From Hamiltosporidium tvaerminnensis (taxonomy: Eukaryota > Microsporidia > Dubosqiidae), in contig CM061248.1 in the NCBI GenBank assembly GCA_022605425.2, positions 496,001-560,000 on the forward strand: 64,000 nucleotides of DNA. The letters are read 5' to 3'. A program made the position numbers and the translations under genes. Positions within the stretch are counted from its first letter, which is position 1, and each line of letters starts with the position of its first letter. The notes beneath the pieces were generated by a model, which worked only from the letters and a program-made list of their open reading frames with translations, searched no databases and was not told the origin of the DNA. Below are positions 23,815-35,160 of the stretch, piece after piece.

Positions 23815-24290
23815 GCTTTGGGCTCTGCAAGATCCACACTATTTACTTTGATCTAGCCTTTTAGAATCATAAGACTTACGAGCAAAATTATGTATCAGCA
23901 CTTACCTGAGGTCCACCTAGATGGAGCAATGCGATCACTACTATAATCTGCTATGTGGGATCGCCGGCTTTTTAGGGTATGTTCTTTCGTATAATCTAGG
24001 CACCAAGTCTTCTGACTCGAGTGAGTAAGACATGTAAAGCTTTGATACAGCAATTACCTACAGATTTTATGTAGTTCGCAATCTAACACATTAAAAACCA
24101 AAAACCATATTTGTGAAAATAGTTTCACTATTTCTTTGAACTTCTCTTCCCCTTATGCAAACGACCATAGAACAACGAATCTGTAGGTGGTTTTATCTCA
24201 ACCAAAATTCAAAAAAAGATTTAAAATATATTTCATTTTTTCATGCTAAGCAGATAGTTTTAATGTAATTATTCTTTTTCTACATATTAA
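23815..24290 (-). mobile_element. 730-bp SINE-like repeat, copy G (partial, old)
   Basis: This is a diverged part of the 730-bp family. It runs from a GGGCTCTGCAAGATCC-like stretch through GAGGTCCACCTAGATGGAGC and ACCAAGTCTTCTGACTCGAG to CATGCTAAGCAGATAG. The segment beyond the C/G-rich core (the forward 3' part) is missing. Confidence 0.65.
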
Positions 24291-25195
24291 CTAAATAATT
24301 AAATTGCTTTTTTTATAAAACACGACTATCGAGATTAAATCAGTATATCTTTCTCAAATTTTCCATAAAATTTATTTTAGTTTAAGTTTAGATGTTAAAA
24401 CAAAAATACATTTTTTACTTTGTTGCAAATCAAATACAAGAACAATAAAAAAAACTGGATAGATAAAAACAATCAAAACATTTTTCTCATATACATTTAT
24501 TAGTTTTTATATTAGGAACGATAATCAACTAAACAGATTTACACTATCAATTAATTTAAATTTTATAATTTTAAAAGTATTATTGCTTTACATAATTTTA
24601 GTATCAAGGCGGAGCATGTAGTATTGTAGTATAACTGAAAAATTCTTTAAAATTAATTGTATAAAACACCACCAATCTAAATATATAATATTCGATTTCA
24701 ACAAATTATTTCATTTTGGCTATTTTTTAATTTAGATATTATGAATATATGTTATACGTATTGGTTTCATATTAATTGCTTATGGAGCAAATGTATTTGT
24801 TGAACAAATAAAAAAGTTTCGCAATATTTCCAGTAAAATACAAATTAGGGTTAAATAATTGTGGAATATTCAAAAATTTGATATTTTTAAAATCATATCA
24901 AAATATATCTCTTAAGAATAATTATTATGGAATTTGCGCAGTCGAGTGGGGTATTTTACAGAATATTACGTTTAAAATAAAGCCAGACCTATTAGATTTA
25001 TGCCCTATCGTTAAAAGTACTATGGTTATTATGATACATTATTCCTGAAAAGATTCACCAGCTTAAAGCAGTAAATTCTGACCCAAAGGCTAGCTAAGCG
25101 ATTCAACATCGTTAATGATTGTTTATTGATTGTACATTTCACTTTGCTCGACCTCTATTATTAGAGAACTGTAGATTTTATACGCAAATCCCAAT
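24291..25195. other. AT-rich intergenic
   Basis: There is no supported gene. A somewhat more complex stretch near 24930-25200 may be TE-derived, but I cannot assign it. Confidence 0.3.
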
Positions 25196-25199
25196 TTAG

Positions 25200-25684
25200 A
25201 ACCTAAGTCCTAGGCGGAATTCCTGCACCTATCTACTCTTGTTTCACCACCCAAACCTGCGCCGACATGTCCCGCCTACATTACCACCCCTATGCTCCCG
25301 CCTAAATTACCACCTAGACCAGCGTTATATCTAATACCGCCTAAACCCGCGCTTAAAACACTACGTAAACCAATATCACCACCAATACTTGCGCCTGCGC
25401 CTAAACAACTACCGCCTACCAACACCAGCGTCTGCGCCCAACCTTTCACCTAAATTAATACCATCATTAATGCGTTCGCCCACACTAATACCATCTGTTA
25501 AACCAGTTTCACTCGATAAGCCTGCTTCCTCTGAAAAAAGACCATTTGAGGCATATAAATCTGTACCATTCAAGAAAATATTATCATTTGCCCCTGCCTC
25601 TTCCGAAAAATATGCCCATCTTATTTTTTCACTATAAAGTCACATTATATTTATTACACTATACAAAAGAAAATCTGTTTTCAT
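25200..25684 (-). pseudogene. Gly-rich repetitive secreted-like protein relic
   Basis: On the minus strand an ATG at 25684 opens MKTDFLLYSVINIM, then a stop. The same frame continues KIRWAYFSEEAGANDNIFLN and later FSEEAGLSSETGLTDGISVG and INLGERLGADAGVG. A frame change follows (LGAGASIGGDIGLRSVLSAG, then GLGGNLGGSIG), then another near 25270. The composition (Gly, Ser, Leu, Asp, with repeated LxxGIxxGxxL-type steps) and base content differ from the neighbours and suggest a repetitive structural or surface protein. The plus-strand Pro-rich ORFs (LPPKLPPRP and similar) are the alternative reading, but they lack the N-terminal hydrophobic start. No family is recognised. Confidence 0.45.
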
Positions 25685-25765
25685 ATATTCTCCGATCAAA
25701 AGTGAACTTATACTTTTATTGTTTTAATTAATTACTTGAATTTTGTTATGAATTAATATAAAATA

Positions 25766-26521
25766 TATTATTTAATCATTTGATTTAAAAGTATCACATC
25801 TTTTTTAAAACAGTGGCAAGTGTTATATTTGTTTTCATGACATTAACGCAGTTCTAGGTTTAACATAAATAACTGCTACCCCAAAATTCCATCAGTAACC
25901 CCTGCGATACCTACGTCCCAAAGCCTTTCATTTACCAGGTGTGTAGAACCTAATTACTAGGCGAGGCAGTTGCCTGGAGTTCGTTAATGTCCGTTGCATG
26001 GAGTGTGATCGAAGGCCGAAGCCCCTTCTGGGCTCCCCCAAGACTATGCAGCATTCCCACTTACTCTACACTTTCTGAACCCAATAAACTTCTAGCTAAA
26101 ATATATTTCAGAGATTTACATGGGGTCTACTTAGACAGTGCAATGTCATACCAACAGGTATAACCTGCTACTTAGCTCTCCCGCTTTAAATGGTTTTTTA
26201 TTTTATATCTCCCAGGCGCTAAGTCTTCAAACCCGAGTGAGCAAGGCTAGGTTTCCATGATTTTACATGGCAATTACCTACATGTTCAGCTGCGGTCTGC
26301 AATCTGGTTACATAAAAAACTACAAATAAATTTGTAGAAAAAGTTTCTGCATTTCTTAGACCTCTCCTCCTCATACAAACTCCCATGGAACAACCGAAGA
26401 TGTAGTGTGGTTTTATTCCCACTAAAAATCCAAACAATGATCTCACACCAGTTTCACACACTCATTGCCAAGCAGAAAGTTTTTTATCTGGTTATCCTCA
26501 CTCCACTTATTATTTAATCAT
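25766..26521 (-). mobile_element. 730-bp SINE-like repeat, copy B, with 14-bp TSD
   Basis: This is a full-length copy on the minus strand, element 25780-26507, flanked by perfect 14-bp direct repeats TATTATTTAATCAT (25766-25779 and 26508-26521). The duplication fixes both ends of the family and shows that it inserts with target-site duplication, as retroposons do. The left end reads TTGATTTAAAAGTATCACAT and the right end TCCTCACTCCACT. Confidence 0.9.
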
Positions 26522-27895
26522 AATATATAAATAAAATAATTATATCGAAATTTATTTTACCTTATAAACTTACTTTACCATACAATATAATTTTCTGATT
26601 ATGAAACTTCGTGTTTCTAGAACTGTAAAATTATATACTATCATAGATGTTCAATTTATGAATCTTTAATCTACTCAGAATGACAATAATAAACATAATA
26701 AAATAAATCTAATGCTTTTCGGATTCTATGAATTCATAAAATTGTAAATTTACATTGTAATATAAAATATAATCAAAACAAACTTTATTTTATATTAAAT
26801 TAATGAAATATGCAATTTATAATTTATATATAAGGATATTAAGTGACTTGATTTAAATGAATTAAAAACTTAAAAAGGTCTGGTTCCTGTTCATTTAAAG
26901 TATATCACAATATAAATCAAAAGATAATACTTCAAAATAAATTTTGATTTGCTTTAAATTAAAAATTGCCATATAAATATTTAAAAGAAATTCATCAGTT
27001 GATTTACTTATGTATATTATAAATAAAATATAATTAAAAATTATATAAAAGAACAAAAATTTCAATTATAATCGGTAATTACAATCTAAATAGTCGATTT
27101 TAAATTGTTAAAAAAACATTATACAATTAATTACATTTTCAATTGGTTAAAGGTGTAAATAAAAACCAACTAAACTATAAATAGAGATTACTTCAGCAAT
27201 TCTATTAAGATGATCACTTGTATAGAATTATATTCACAATATAAAATATTAAAAAATTACATTTTTACAGTAAATTATTTTTTGATATTTTGAAACATTC
27301 TTATACCAAATAGAATAGAAAGAACTGATGATAATCAGGTTTCTCTGGCTTTTTATGAAACGTTCACATTTGTTTATTTCGTAAGTTAAATTGTTAGCAT
27401 AGTTACTAACCTTCGATTTAGAGCATAAATGACATACCAACTCTGAAACAAATCTAGATATTTGAGTAATGCTTTTATCCTAATCCCTAAGCCAATGTTC
27501 TATTATATAATCGTGTTTGTCTTAAAGAAAACGAAACACTGCAAAAGTTTTGATTACGTCAAAAATTTGAATTTAATAATAGAGCTGATTCAATCTGAAT
27601 AAGATTCTTTACACTTTATTTAATTTGTTGAAGAATAGCACAGTTCCAATAATAATGTGCCGTTGTCGAAAATTAACTATCTGGAAACGTTTAAATCGTT
27701 CTAAAAAATACTACATTAACTTTTTTCTAGCATACTTTCCCGATTTGTAGTATGTTTTAATAATAATATGGTAAAAATATTTTTTTATTAGATTTAAAAC
27801 TAGGTTAAAACATTTTATCAATATTTTAACTAGATCACTGCTTTCCTCTATATACGAATCTTACCCTACATCAATAATTGTTTCATCTAATATGG
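26522..27895. other. AT-rich intergenic
   Basis: No supported gene was found. The 63-codon minus ORF at 27249-27440 is not convincing. Confidence 0.35.
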
Positions 27896-27899
27896 TTAT

Positions 27900-28725
27900 C
27901 TCAATTAAAATAAGAGGTAAAATATTTTGGTACTTTCTGTTTTAACATCATCTTCCGCTTTATTCACTTGTTGTAAAAGAGTGTTTGTTTTGTATACATG
28001 CAGTATTTTCAGTAACACATTATGATGCCTTTTCTCAACTCTCTTCGGCATTTTGTGTCGAATCACGTTTTCTTTGTTGATCAACCGTATTTATTTTGAC
28101 TTTCTTCCTGAGTAATATCCACTATATATATGCTTCGAAATTCATGGCTATTTGTAGAGTCCTTAAAAGGTACATATTATGGTGTTTTGTCACAATACTG
28201 TCTCGGATCATCAGATAAACAATTATCTCTATATTACATTTATAAATCAGGCCTACCTAATTGGCTAATATGTCATACTTCCTACGTTTATCTGTTTCAA
28301 ATATTTGAAGTGAATCCTGAAAAGTAATTTTTACTTCGATAAAGGTTGTCTTATTCCGTCTTTTTTCTTTAATGAATATATCGGTTTATTAAGAATCTTA
28401 ACATCGGTTTTTATCCTGGTGTCCACTCTTATCTCTGCATACTGATTTTTAAGAATTTATTGAACTGAGTAGCCTATGTTTCGTTTTGAGGACTTAAATT
28501 TATATATATTCAGTGAAAGTAAATGTACGCACAATATCACTTCATTTTTTTTGTCTAGTATAGTCATAAACGAGCATTTTTTTGCATTTCATTGCTAAAT
28601 GTTCTACTATTTTCCTAGATTGGTCGCAATATTGGTACACACCTTCTGCCCCCAGAATTAATTTCAATCCTAGATACAGAAGAACACTGCTTTATTATGT
28701 GATTGTCTATTTCCTTTTTTTAACC
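27900..28725 (-). mobile_element. Decayed R2/NeSL-like fragment
   Basis: On the minus strand this aligns by eye with the 3' part of the R2-like copies. It contains remains of the finger region (near 28640-28600), the VDTRIKT block (near 28430), the KKKDGIR/PDI-equivalent block (near 28390), and the distal CTCTTCGGCATTTTGT stretch near 28040. No open frame spans it. It is older than the 33.9-51 kb copies. Confidence 0.6.
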
Positions 28726-28729
28726 ATAT

Positions 28730-29525
28730 AAAAACCATTTTTTATATGAATATTTATCTAAAATAGCTTACATTTGAAGTATATAAAACTAAAAAATTTA
28801 GATTCCCAAGCCCAAGCAGTTAGACCTACAGCACAATTAAGAAATTAAGAATTCAACAGTAAAATATAAAAATACAATTTTCTCATATTCGCAACATCCA
28901 TATATTATTCAAGTCAGAATGAAATTTTGTAAAGTACAATATTCAGAAGGAAATAATGAGAAACTCTTTATGAATATATTTTATCTCATATCAGACAATA
29001 ATTCATGAAACTCAGGCTTTTTTAAATGTCTATACAAAATATAATTTGACTTGTTTAGAAATTCAATAAATTTGTACAAAAAAAGTTTTAAAGCTACAAT
29101 ATTAAAAACAATATCAATATCACCAATAATTTATAAAATAAATATTAACTATTTATCAAGCTAACTTTAGTAAAATTAGGAACTGTTTTAAGAGATCTTT
29201 TTTTTGCTATTCCGAAACAAAAATAAAGAATATGAATCATTAGAAAGCAAATCAAGTCATGTTTATAAATTAATCTTCAAAAGCGTTAGAGTAATATCCT
29301 AAAATTTTTTTGTCAATAAACATCATTAGATCTAGTTTCAACTGCTCCGATCAACAAATAAATAATTAAAAACATCAATTAACTGTTTATAGAATAGCAT
29401 TAAAACCTTTAATTTTACATACCAATGACAATCTGAATTACATAAGAATTGCAATTTAAAGACAGAAGAGCTCAGTAATATGTAAAAATATTACAACTTT
29501 AAATTTAATTTTAATAAATAATGCT
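28730..29525. other. AT-rich intergenic
   Basis: Nothing is recognised. Confidence 0.3.
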
Positions 29526-29530
29526 TAAAA

Positions 29531-30249
29531 GGTTGAGAAAGGATAACCAATGAAAACTTTCTACTTGGCATTGAGATGTGAAGCAAGGTGTAATATCATT
29601 GCTTTGAATTTTTAATGGGTATAAAAGCACAGAAATTTTCGGATGTTCCATGGGAATTTTTATGAGGAGAAGAAGGTCTACGAAACGTGAAACTTTTTCT
29701 ATAATTATATGTTGTAATTTTATGTGTAAATAAATTGTAGATCGCACTTAGACTTCTAGGTGATTTACGTAAAAGAATGAAAGCAACCTTGCTCACTCTA
29801 GTTAGAAGAATTATCGCCTGGAAGATATAGAAATAAAACCATTTAAAGCCGGGAGACCTAAGTAACAGGTTATACCTGTTGGTATGACATTGAACTATCT
29901 AGGTGGAACCCATGTAACTATATGAAACATATCTTAACTGGAAATTTATTGGGTTTAACAATTATAGAGTAAGTAGGAATGCTTGCATAGTCTTGGGGGG
30001 ATCTAGGGTGTGGATTGGCCTTCTATGCACTCCATTCGACGGAAATTAACGAACATCGTGAAACTACTCCTTTATTAATTAGGTTCTACACACCTGGTAG
30101 ATGAAAGGCTTTGGGAAGTAGGTATCGCAGGGGTTACCGATGGAGTGTTGGGATAACAGTTGTTTATGTTAAACCCAGAACACCGTCAATGTAATGAAAA
30201 TAAATATAACGCTTGCTACATTTCAAAAAATGGTATGTTTTTAAATAAA
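29531..30249 (+). mobile_element. 730-bp SINE-like repeat, copy F (diverged)
   Basis: This is a full-length but older plus-strand copy. Diagnostic blocks are GGATAACCA near the start, GTAACAGGTTATACCTGTTG at about 29860, GGTATCGCAGGGGTTACC near 30120, and a TTTTTAAATAAAT tail. Flanking duplications are not obvious. Confidence 0.8.
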
Positions 30250-31638
30250 TGAAGCTTAAAATTTTTGAATAATTTATTTTCGAACCCATTCCACAAACAC
30301 ATTTCTTTCACTTTTAAACACTAAACATAATATATTATATTTCAATTTAATACATATAGGATTTATCTGTTCACTCCATTCCTTCTCTTAAACCATTTTC
30401 TTGTCGGTTGTTAATTTTTCTATTCTAAGAAATGCAAATTATTCCAAAAAAAGGAAAAAACGATCATTAAACGATACATTGAAAAATAAAATCATATAAA
30501 ATACCATCTTTAAAGATAAAAACGGTGTAAAAAAGAAATCAGCTTGTAATCATTCATTTTGTTGCCAATATGAAATATTTCATATCAATGAGATTTCTTA
30601 ATACGACTTTTGGAAACAATTTTCTGTTTGTTTCCGCATTACATTGAAAAGCTATTCAATGTCACTTCTAAAAACAACTTTCCAATGTTTTCCCTCATAA
30701 AAGTCAACCATTTTACTTTTTCTTCGTCTTTTGATTTCCATCAAAAACTCACTTTAAAAGTAACACCCCACTAAGATTTAATTTTAAACGAACAAAGTAT
30801 ACATCGGCATCATTTTTCATACAAGCCACATATTTTTCACAATATCTATATTAACTTTTAAAAAAACAATATTTTTATTATCACACATTTTAACCGCAAA
30901 ATTGTATTGATTTTCAAAGAATAATTTTGAATCATTTGTCCGTTTTAAATTCACTTAATACATATTTATCCCTTCAATTTGCTTTTAACAAAATTTTTAC
31001 CTCTCAAAAATACAACTTATTTTTTCATTCCAAAATATAAATATAACCAAAGAAAAATTAAATCCTTCTAAAATATAAGTTCAACCATAAAAAAATTAAT
31101 TTTTTCAAAATTTCATTTTATTTTCTATGTAATTTAAATGTAGAATAAGCAATGGTTGCGAATGGATTCGAAATTTATTAAAAGGTAAATAAATTTCTAC
31201 TTTAATTATAATATAAATAAATAAAAAAGAAAAGATTTATCATCTTAAACTCATTTTAAATAAAATATTAAATTTCATGTTAAATCCTTTCATACTCAAA
31301 AATAAATTCGAAGTATTTATTAAAGATTACTTATAACATACATTGTATTAGGTATTAATTATTAGATATTACATACTTCTCATAACTTATAAACTGATAA
31401 ATTCATAATAATATTTTTTGAGACATCAATAGAATCTTAATGCTTGTTCATCTCATATATTCATTAACAAGCATTTCTCTTAAATTATTAATAAATATTT
31501 AGTAAGTGACTCGAAATACAAAATTTTATAAATATTCTATAATAGTTATTTAGTATTAATAAGATATATTATAAAGCTTTATCACCTCATATTTTTAATT
31601 TCTTCTTTTTAATTTATCAGTATTTTTATCATATAAAT
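30250..31638. other. AT-rich intergenic
   Basis: This is the distal upstream region of the RRN3-like gene. No gene was recognised. Confidence 0.35.
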
Positions 31639-31890
31639 CTATTATATATACTTCTCAAAAACCAATATTTCTATTACAATATTCTTTGATTCTTAAAAAT
31701 GTATTTTTCTATTCTCAATACTCTAACCTCTTAAAATCCAATAATTCTATTCCCAATACTCTAACCTCTTAAAATCTAATATTTCTACTCCTAGTATTCT
31801 AAACTTCTTAAAAACCAATATTTCTACTCCTAGTATTCTAACCTCTTAAAAACCAATATTTCTATTCCCAATACTATAATTTCTTACAAC
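31639..31890. repeat. 38-bp tandem repeat
   Basis: There are six imperfect units of 38-39 bp, starting at 31671, 31709, 31747, 31785, 31824 and 31862. Each opens with CTATTC or CTACTC, has a CTAACCTCTTAAAA-like middle and ends AATATTT or similar. A partial unit precedes them at about 31639. The array ends about 100 bp before the RRN3-like ATG. Confidence 0.85.
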
Positions 31891-31958
31891 AAATAATCGG
31901 TTATAAATTTCCCTTCCAAAAAAAAACCAAAATTTATCATTTCTTCCCATAAAAAAAA

Positions 31959-31961
31959 CCC
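31959..31961 (+). promoter_or_regulatory. CCC upstream motif (RRN3-like gene)
   Basis: CCC lies 26 bases before the ATG at 31988, between A-runs. It is farther from the start than in the other conserved genes here. Confidence 0.25.
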
Positions 31962-31987
31962 TTCTTCATACAAAAAAAATATAAAAA

Positions 31988-33031
31988 ATGAATTTAACGA
32001 GACAAGAAAAACTAGAATTTCTACACAAACTAAAGTCCCAACCTATAGATCTAACAATGATAGAATATTACCTCTCACACCTTCAATTCCAAAAATCAGT
32101 ACTTTCCACAATTCTTCCTCTTCTTTACGATCTCGACTCACAAATATCTGCACTGTACTGTTTACTACCCAAGGAACAGTGGAAAACCATCCAAAACGTA
32201 TATTCCACACCACTCGACGATCATAACACACCATCCACTGCTCTTCTAAAACAAACATCAGAAAAAATACGTCTTTTTATTTCTTCGTATTTTACTCTCA
32301 CCCGACACATACCACACCTAGATCCTATAATTATACTTAGAACACTTGATAAATCAATACATATTCAAAAAACACGTAATATACAGTTTATTCTTTTTAC
32401 TTTGTGTCACACTCACCCACAAAAAGTTCTTGCATATTTTATACATAAAATTAAAGAAAATTACTCTTTACACACCTACATCCCATACTTCTGCTCACTT
32501 CTTGTCCGTTACAACTTCACCCCTGAAATATCACACAAATGCATAAATTTTTTAATATTTTTCACCAAAAACAAAATGTATAACAAGGGGTATAATAAAG
32601 GGTATAACTATGAAGAATCTAATAAAAACTATGACAAAGGGTATAATAACCAAACAGATAATAACCTAAAAGAAGACTTACCAAATACCAACAACAACAA
32701 TAACAACAACAATAATACTATCAACACACCAAATACTAATCCTAATTACATACTCCTTACACAATTCTTATTATATATTTGTTGTTTTAAAAAAGAATAT
32801 TTTACCCCTTCATTACATATAATAACCCATATTTTTAAATATAAGTTATATACATTTATGAATAAAAATATAATTAAAATGTTCTGTAAAATATATAATT
32901 ATAAAACTGATATAACATACACTACAGCTGAAAATGAAACCCTTTGGTTTCCATTTGATCCACCAATTATTGATGAGATAATTAATATGCATAAAGAGAA
33001 TTATATTGTTTTTAATAAAAAGAATATTTAA
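31988..33031 (+). CDS. RRN3: RRN3/TIF-IA-like RNA polymerase I initiation factor
   Basis: This 347-residue protein is mostly helical and resembles RRN3, which binds RNA polymerase I and makes it competent to start rRNA synthesis. Support comes from a YIPYFCSLLVRYNFTPEISH segment that matches the helical-repeat step of the family, the later LTQFLLYICCF, and a C-terminal LWFPFDPPI (residues 319-327). The FPFDP motif is characteristic of RRN3 C-termini. It is much shorter than yeast RRN3 (about 630), like many microsporidian proteins. A low-complexity insert (YNKGYNKGYN and a run of Asn) lies at about residues 197-250. The last 29 codons are duplicated just beyond the stop codon. Assignment by motif memory is moderate; another HEAT-like protein is possible. 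Confidence 0.55.
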   Translation: MNLTRQEKLEFLHKLKSQPIDLTMIEYYLSHLQFQKSVLSTILPLLYDLDSQISALYCLLPKEQWKTIQNVYSTPLDDHNTPSTALLKQTSEKIRLFISSYFTLTRHIPHLDPIIILRTLDKSIHIQKTRNIQFILFTLCHTHPQKVLAYFIHKIKENYSLHTYIPYFCSLLVRYNFTPEISHKCINFLIFFTKNKMYNKGYNKGYNYEESNKNYDKGYNNQTDNNLKEDLPNTNNNNNNNNNTINTPNTNPNYILLTQFLLYICCFKKEYFTPSLHIITHIFKYKLYTFMNKNIIKMFCKIYNYKTDITYTTAENETLWFPFDPPIIDEIINMHKENYIVFNKKNI

Positions 33032-33136
33032 TTTAATTAATATTAAGTTTGGTTTCCATTTGATCCACCAATTATTGATGAGATAATTAATATGCATGTA
33101 GAGAATTATATTGTTTTTAATAAAAAGAATATTTAA
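32943..33136 (+). repeat. Tandem duplication of the RRN3-like gene 3' end
   Basis: 32943-33031 (last 29 codons plus stop) is repeated at 33048-33136 with a period of 105 bp and very few differences. The second copy lies after the stop codon and is therefore untranslated. Confidence 0.9.
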
Positions 33137-33227
33137 TGTTAAGTTTGTATAATGGTACTTTGTATTTTGTAGTAATTTGGTTAGTAATAAAAAAAATATT
33201 TAATTTATTTTATTTTAGTTAATAGTA

Positions 33228-33982
33228 TTTTGTAGTAATAGTGGAGGGAGGATAACCACATAAAAAACTTTCTGCTTGGCAATGAGTGTGTGAAACTGGT
33301 GTGAGATCATTGTTTGGATTTTTGGTGGGAATAAAACCACACTACATCTTCGGTTGTTCAATGAGAGTTGTTATGAGGAGGAGAGGTCTAAGAAAGGGAG
33401 AAACTTTTTCTACAAATTTATTTGTAGTTTTTTATGTAACCAGATTGCAGACCGCAGCAGAACATGTAGGTAATTGCCATGTAAAAGCATGGAAACCTAG
33501 CCCTGCTCACTCGGGTTAGAAGACTTAGCGCCTGGGAGATATAAAACAAAAAACCATTAAAAGCCGGGAGAGCTAAGTAGCAGGTTATACCTGTTGGTAT
33601 GACATTGCACTGTCTAGGTGGACCCCATGTAAATCTCTGAAATATATCTTAGCTAGAAGTTTATTGGGTTCAGAAAGTGTAGAGTAAGTGGGAATGCTGC
33701 ATAGTCTTGGGGGAGCCCAGGGGGGGCTTCAACCTTCGATCACACTCCATGCAACGGACATTAACGAACTCCGGGCAACTGCCTCGCCTAGTAATTAGGT
33801 TCTACACACCTGGTAGATGAAAGGCTTCGGGACGTAGGTATCGCAGGGGTTACTGATGGAGTTTTGGGGTAGCAGTTATTTATGTTAACCCTAGAACTGC
33901 GTTAATGTCATGAAAACAAATATAACACTTGCCACTGTTTTAAAAAAAGATGTGATACTTTTATATAAAGTTTTGTAGTAAT
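33228..33982 (+). mobile_element. 730-bp SINE-like repeat, copy C, with 12-bp TSD
   Basis: This is a full-length plus-strand copy, element 33240-33970, flanked by the direct repeat TTTTGTAGTAAT (33228-33239 and 33971-33982). It begins AGTGGAGGGAGGATAACCAC and ends GATACTTTTATATAAAG. The right-hand duplication abuts a truncated R2-like element. Confidence 0.9.
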
Positions 33983-35160
33983 TATAAAAGGCTTCTTAAA
34001 ACTAAAATACAGGTTGGTAGAAGAAGTCACCAAGAAAAGTTTAGAATAAGCTCAACTTGCAAAACTATATAACGAAATAGAAAAACGAAAACTCCATTCA
34101 AGGTTATATAATGCAAGAAAAAATGAGCTTGTGAGTGTTAGTGACTCTTCAAGATGGTTATAGAGAGGAAATATTAGGCCACGAAATGAAGCTGTGTTCT
34201 GCTATATCCAGGATAGAAATGTATTCTGGGGTACAGATGGTGTGTGTCAACATTGCGGGAAGTCTGGTAAGACTGTAGATCATCTAGCAACTCGATGTGA
34301 AAAAATGCTAAGCAGTGACTACACCAGACGGCATAATGAAGTGGTTAGATGCCTACATTTACTTCTCTTAAATAGATATAAGTTTAAGTCTTCAAAACGA
34401 ATAAGGAGCCACTAGTTCAAGAAATTCTTGATAATGAGTATGCCGAGATAAGAGTGGACACCAGAATTAAAACTGATGTTACAAATTCGGAATAACAGAC
34501 CCGACATATTTATTTTAGATAAGAAGAAGAATAAGATAACACTCATTGAAGTAGGAATCACTTCCCAAGATTCACTTCAAATAGTTGAAACTGAAAAACT
34601 TAGGAAGTATGACCTGCTAGCCAATGAGTTAGGTCTTATTAATAAGTGTAGTGTTGAGATAATCCCTTATGTGATGACCTGGGAAGGTATTGTGACAAAA
34701 TACCATAAATCTCATCTTAAAAGACTGGAAATACCCATGAATGTAGAGGCATACATTCAGTCTATAGTACTTAAAAAGACAGTCGAAATATTTTCCTTTG
34801 ATCGACGAAGAGGACTTGAGTCAGGACTAAATGCCGAAGAGAGCTGGGAGAGAGCGTCAATGGGTGTTATTATGAGATCAGAGATGCATGAAGAACCAAT
34901 ACCCCCTTTAAAAGAAGCGAAAAGAGAGGAAGATGGTGTTAAAATTTTAAAACCAAAAAATAATACACCCCTTATTTCACAAGGAGGAACCACTTTAGAG
35001 GAACCGACCAATAACATAACTGAAGAGTCGGATTTGGAAGAAGAGACAAAAGTGGTTAAAGAGGTAGAAGAAAACATAAAAAAATGGAGAAAATATTTTA
35101 ACAAGAATTTTATTTAATAAAATTATATTTACAGTAATTAAATAAATAAATTAATAAAGA
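33983..35160 (+). mobile_element. 5'-truncated R2/NeSL-like retrotransposon (copy a)
   Basis: This is the C-terminal part of a site-specific-type non-LTR retrotransposon. After a broken segment (KGFLKTKIQ..., amber near 34165) the frame 34194-34415 carries the zinc finger CQHCGKSGKTVDHLATRC (C-x2-C-x8-H-x4-C). A frameshift near 34412 leads to 34476-35117, which has the restriction-like endonuclease core RPDIFILDKKK ... LIEVG (PD...E), then the ETEKLRKYDLLANELG and SVEIIPYVMTW steps usual after it. The acidic tail (EESDLEEETKVVKEVEE) ends at 35117. It is nearly intact in the endonuclease part but has no reverse transcriptase. SINE-like copies C and D flank it in opposite orientations. Confidence 0.85.

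Noticed and set aside
33286-33519. Conserved 77-codon ORF (CETGVRSLFGFLVGIKPHYI...) in several copies of the 730-bp repeat
   Set aside because: It opens at GTG right after a stop codon, the first ATG is well inside, and several copies have it broken. The conservation is explained by the copies being recent.
34757-35104. Minus-strand Ser-rich ORF (and equivalents at 36302, 40577, 49730)
   Set aside because: These are antisense to the acidic C-terminal tail of the R2-like elements and recur only because the elements do.
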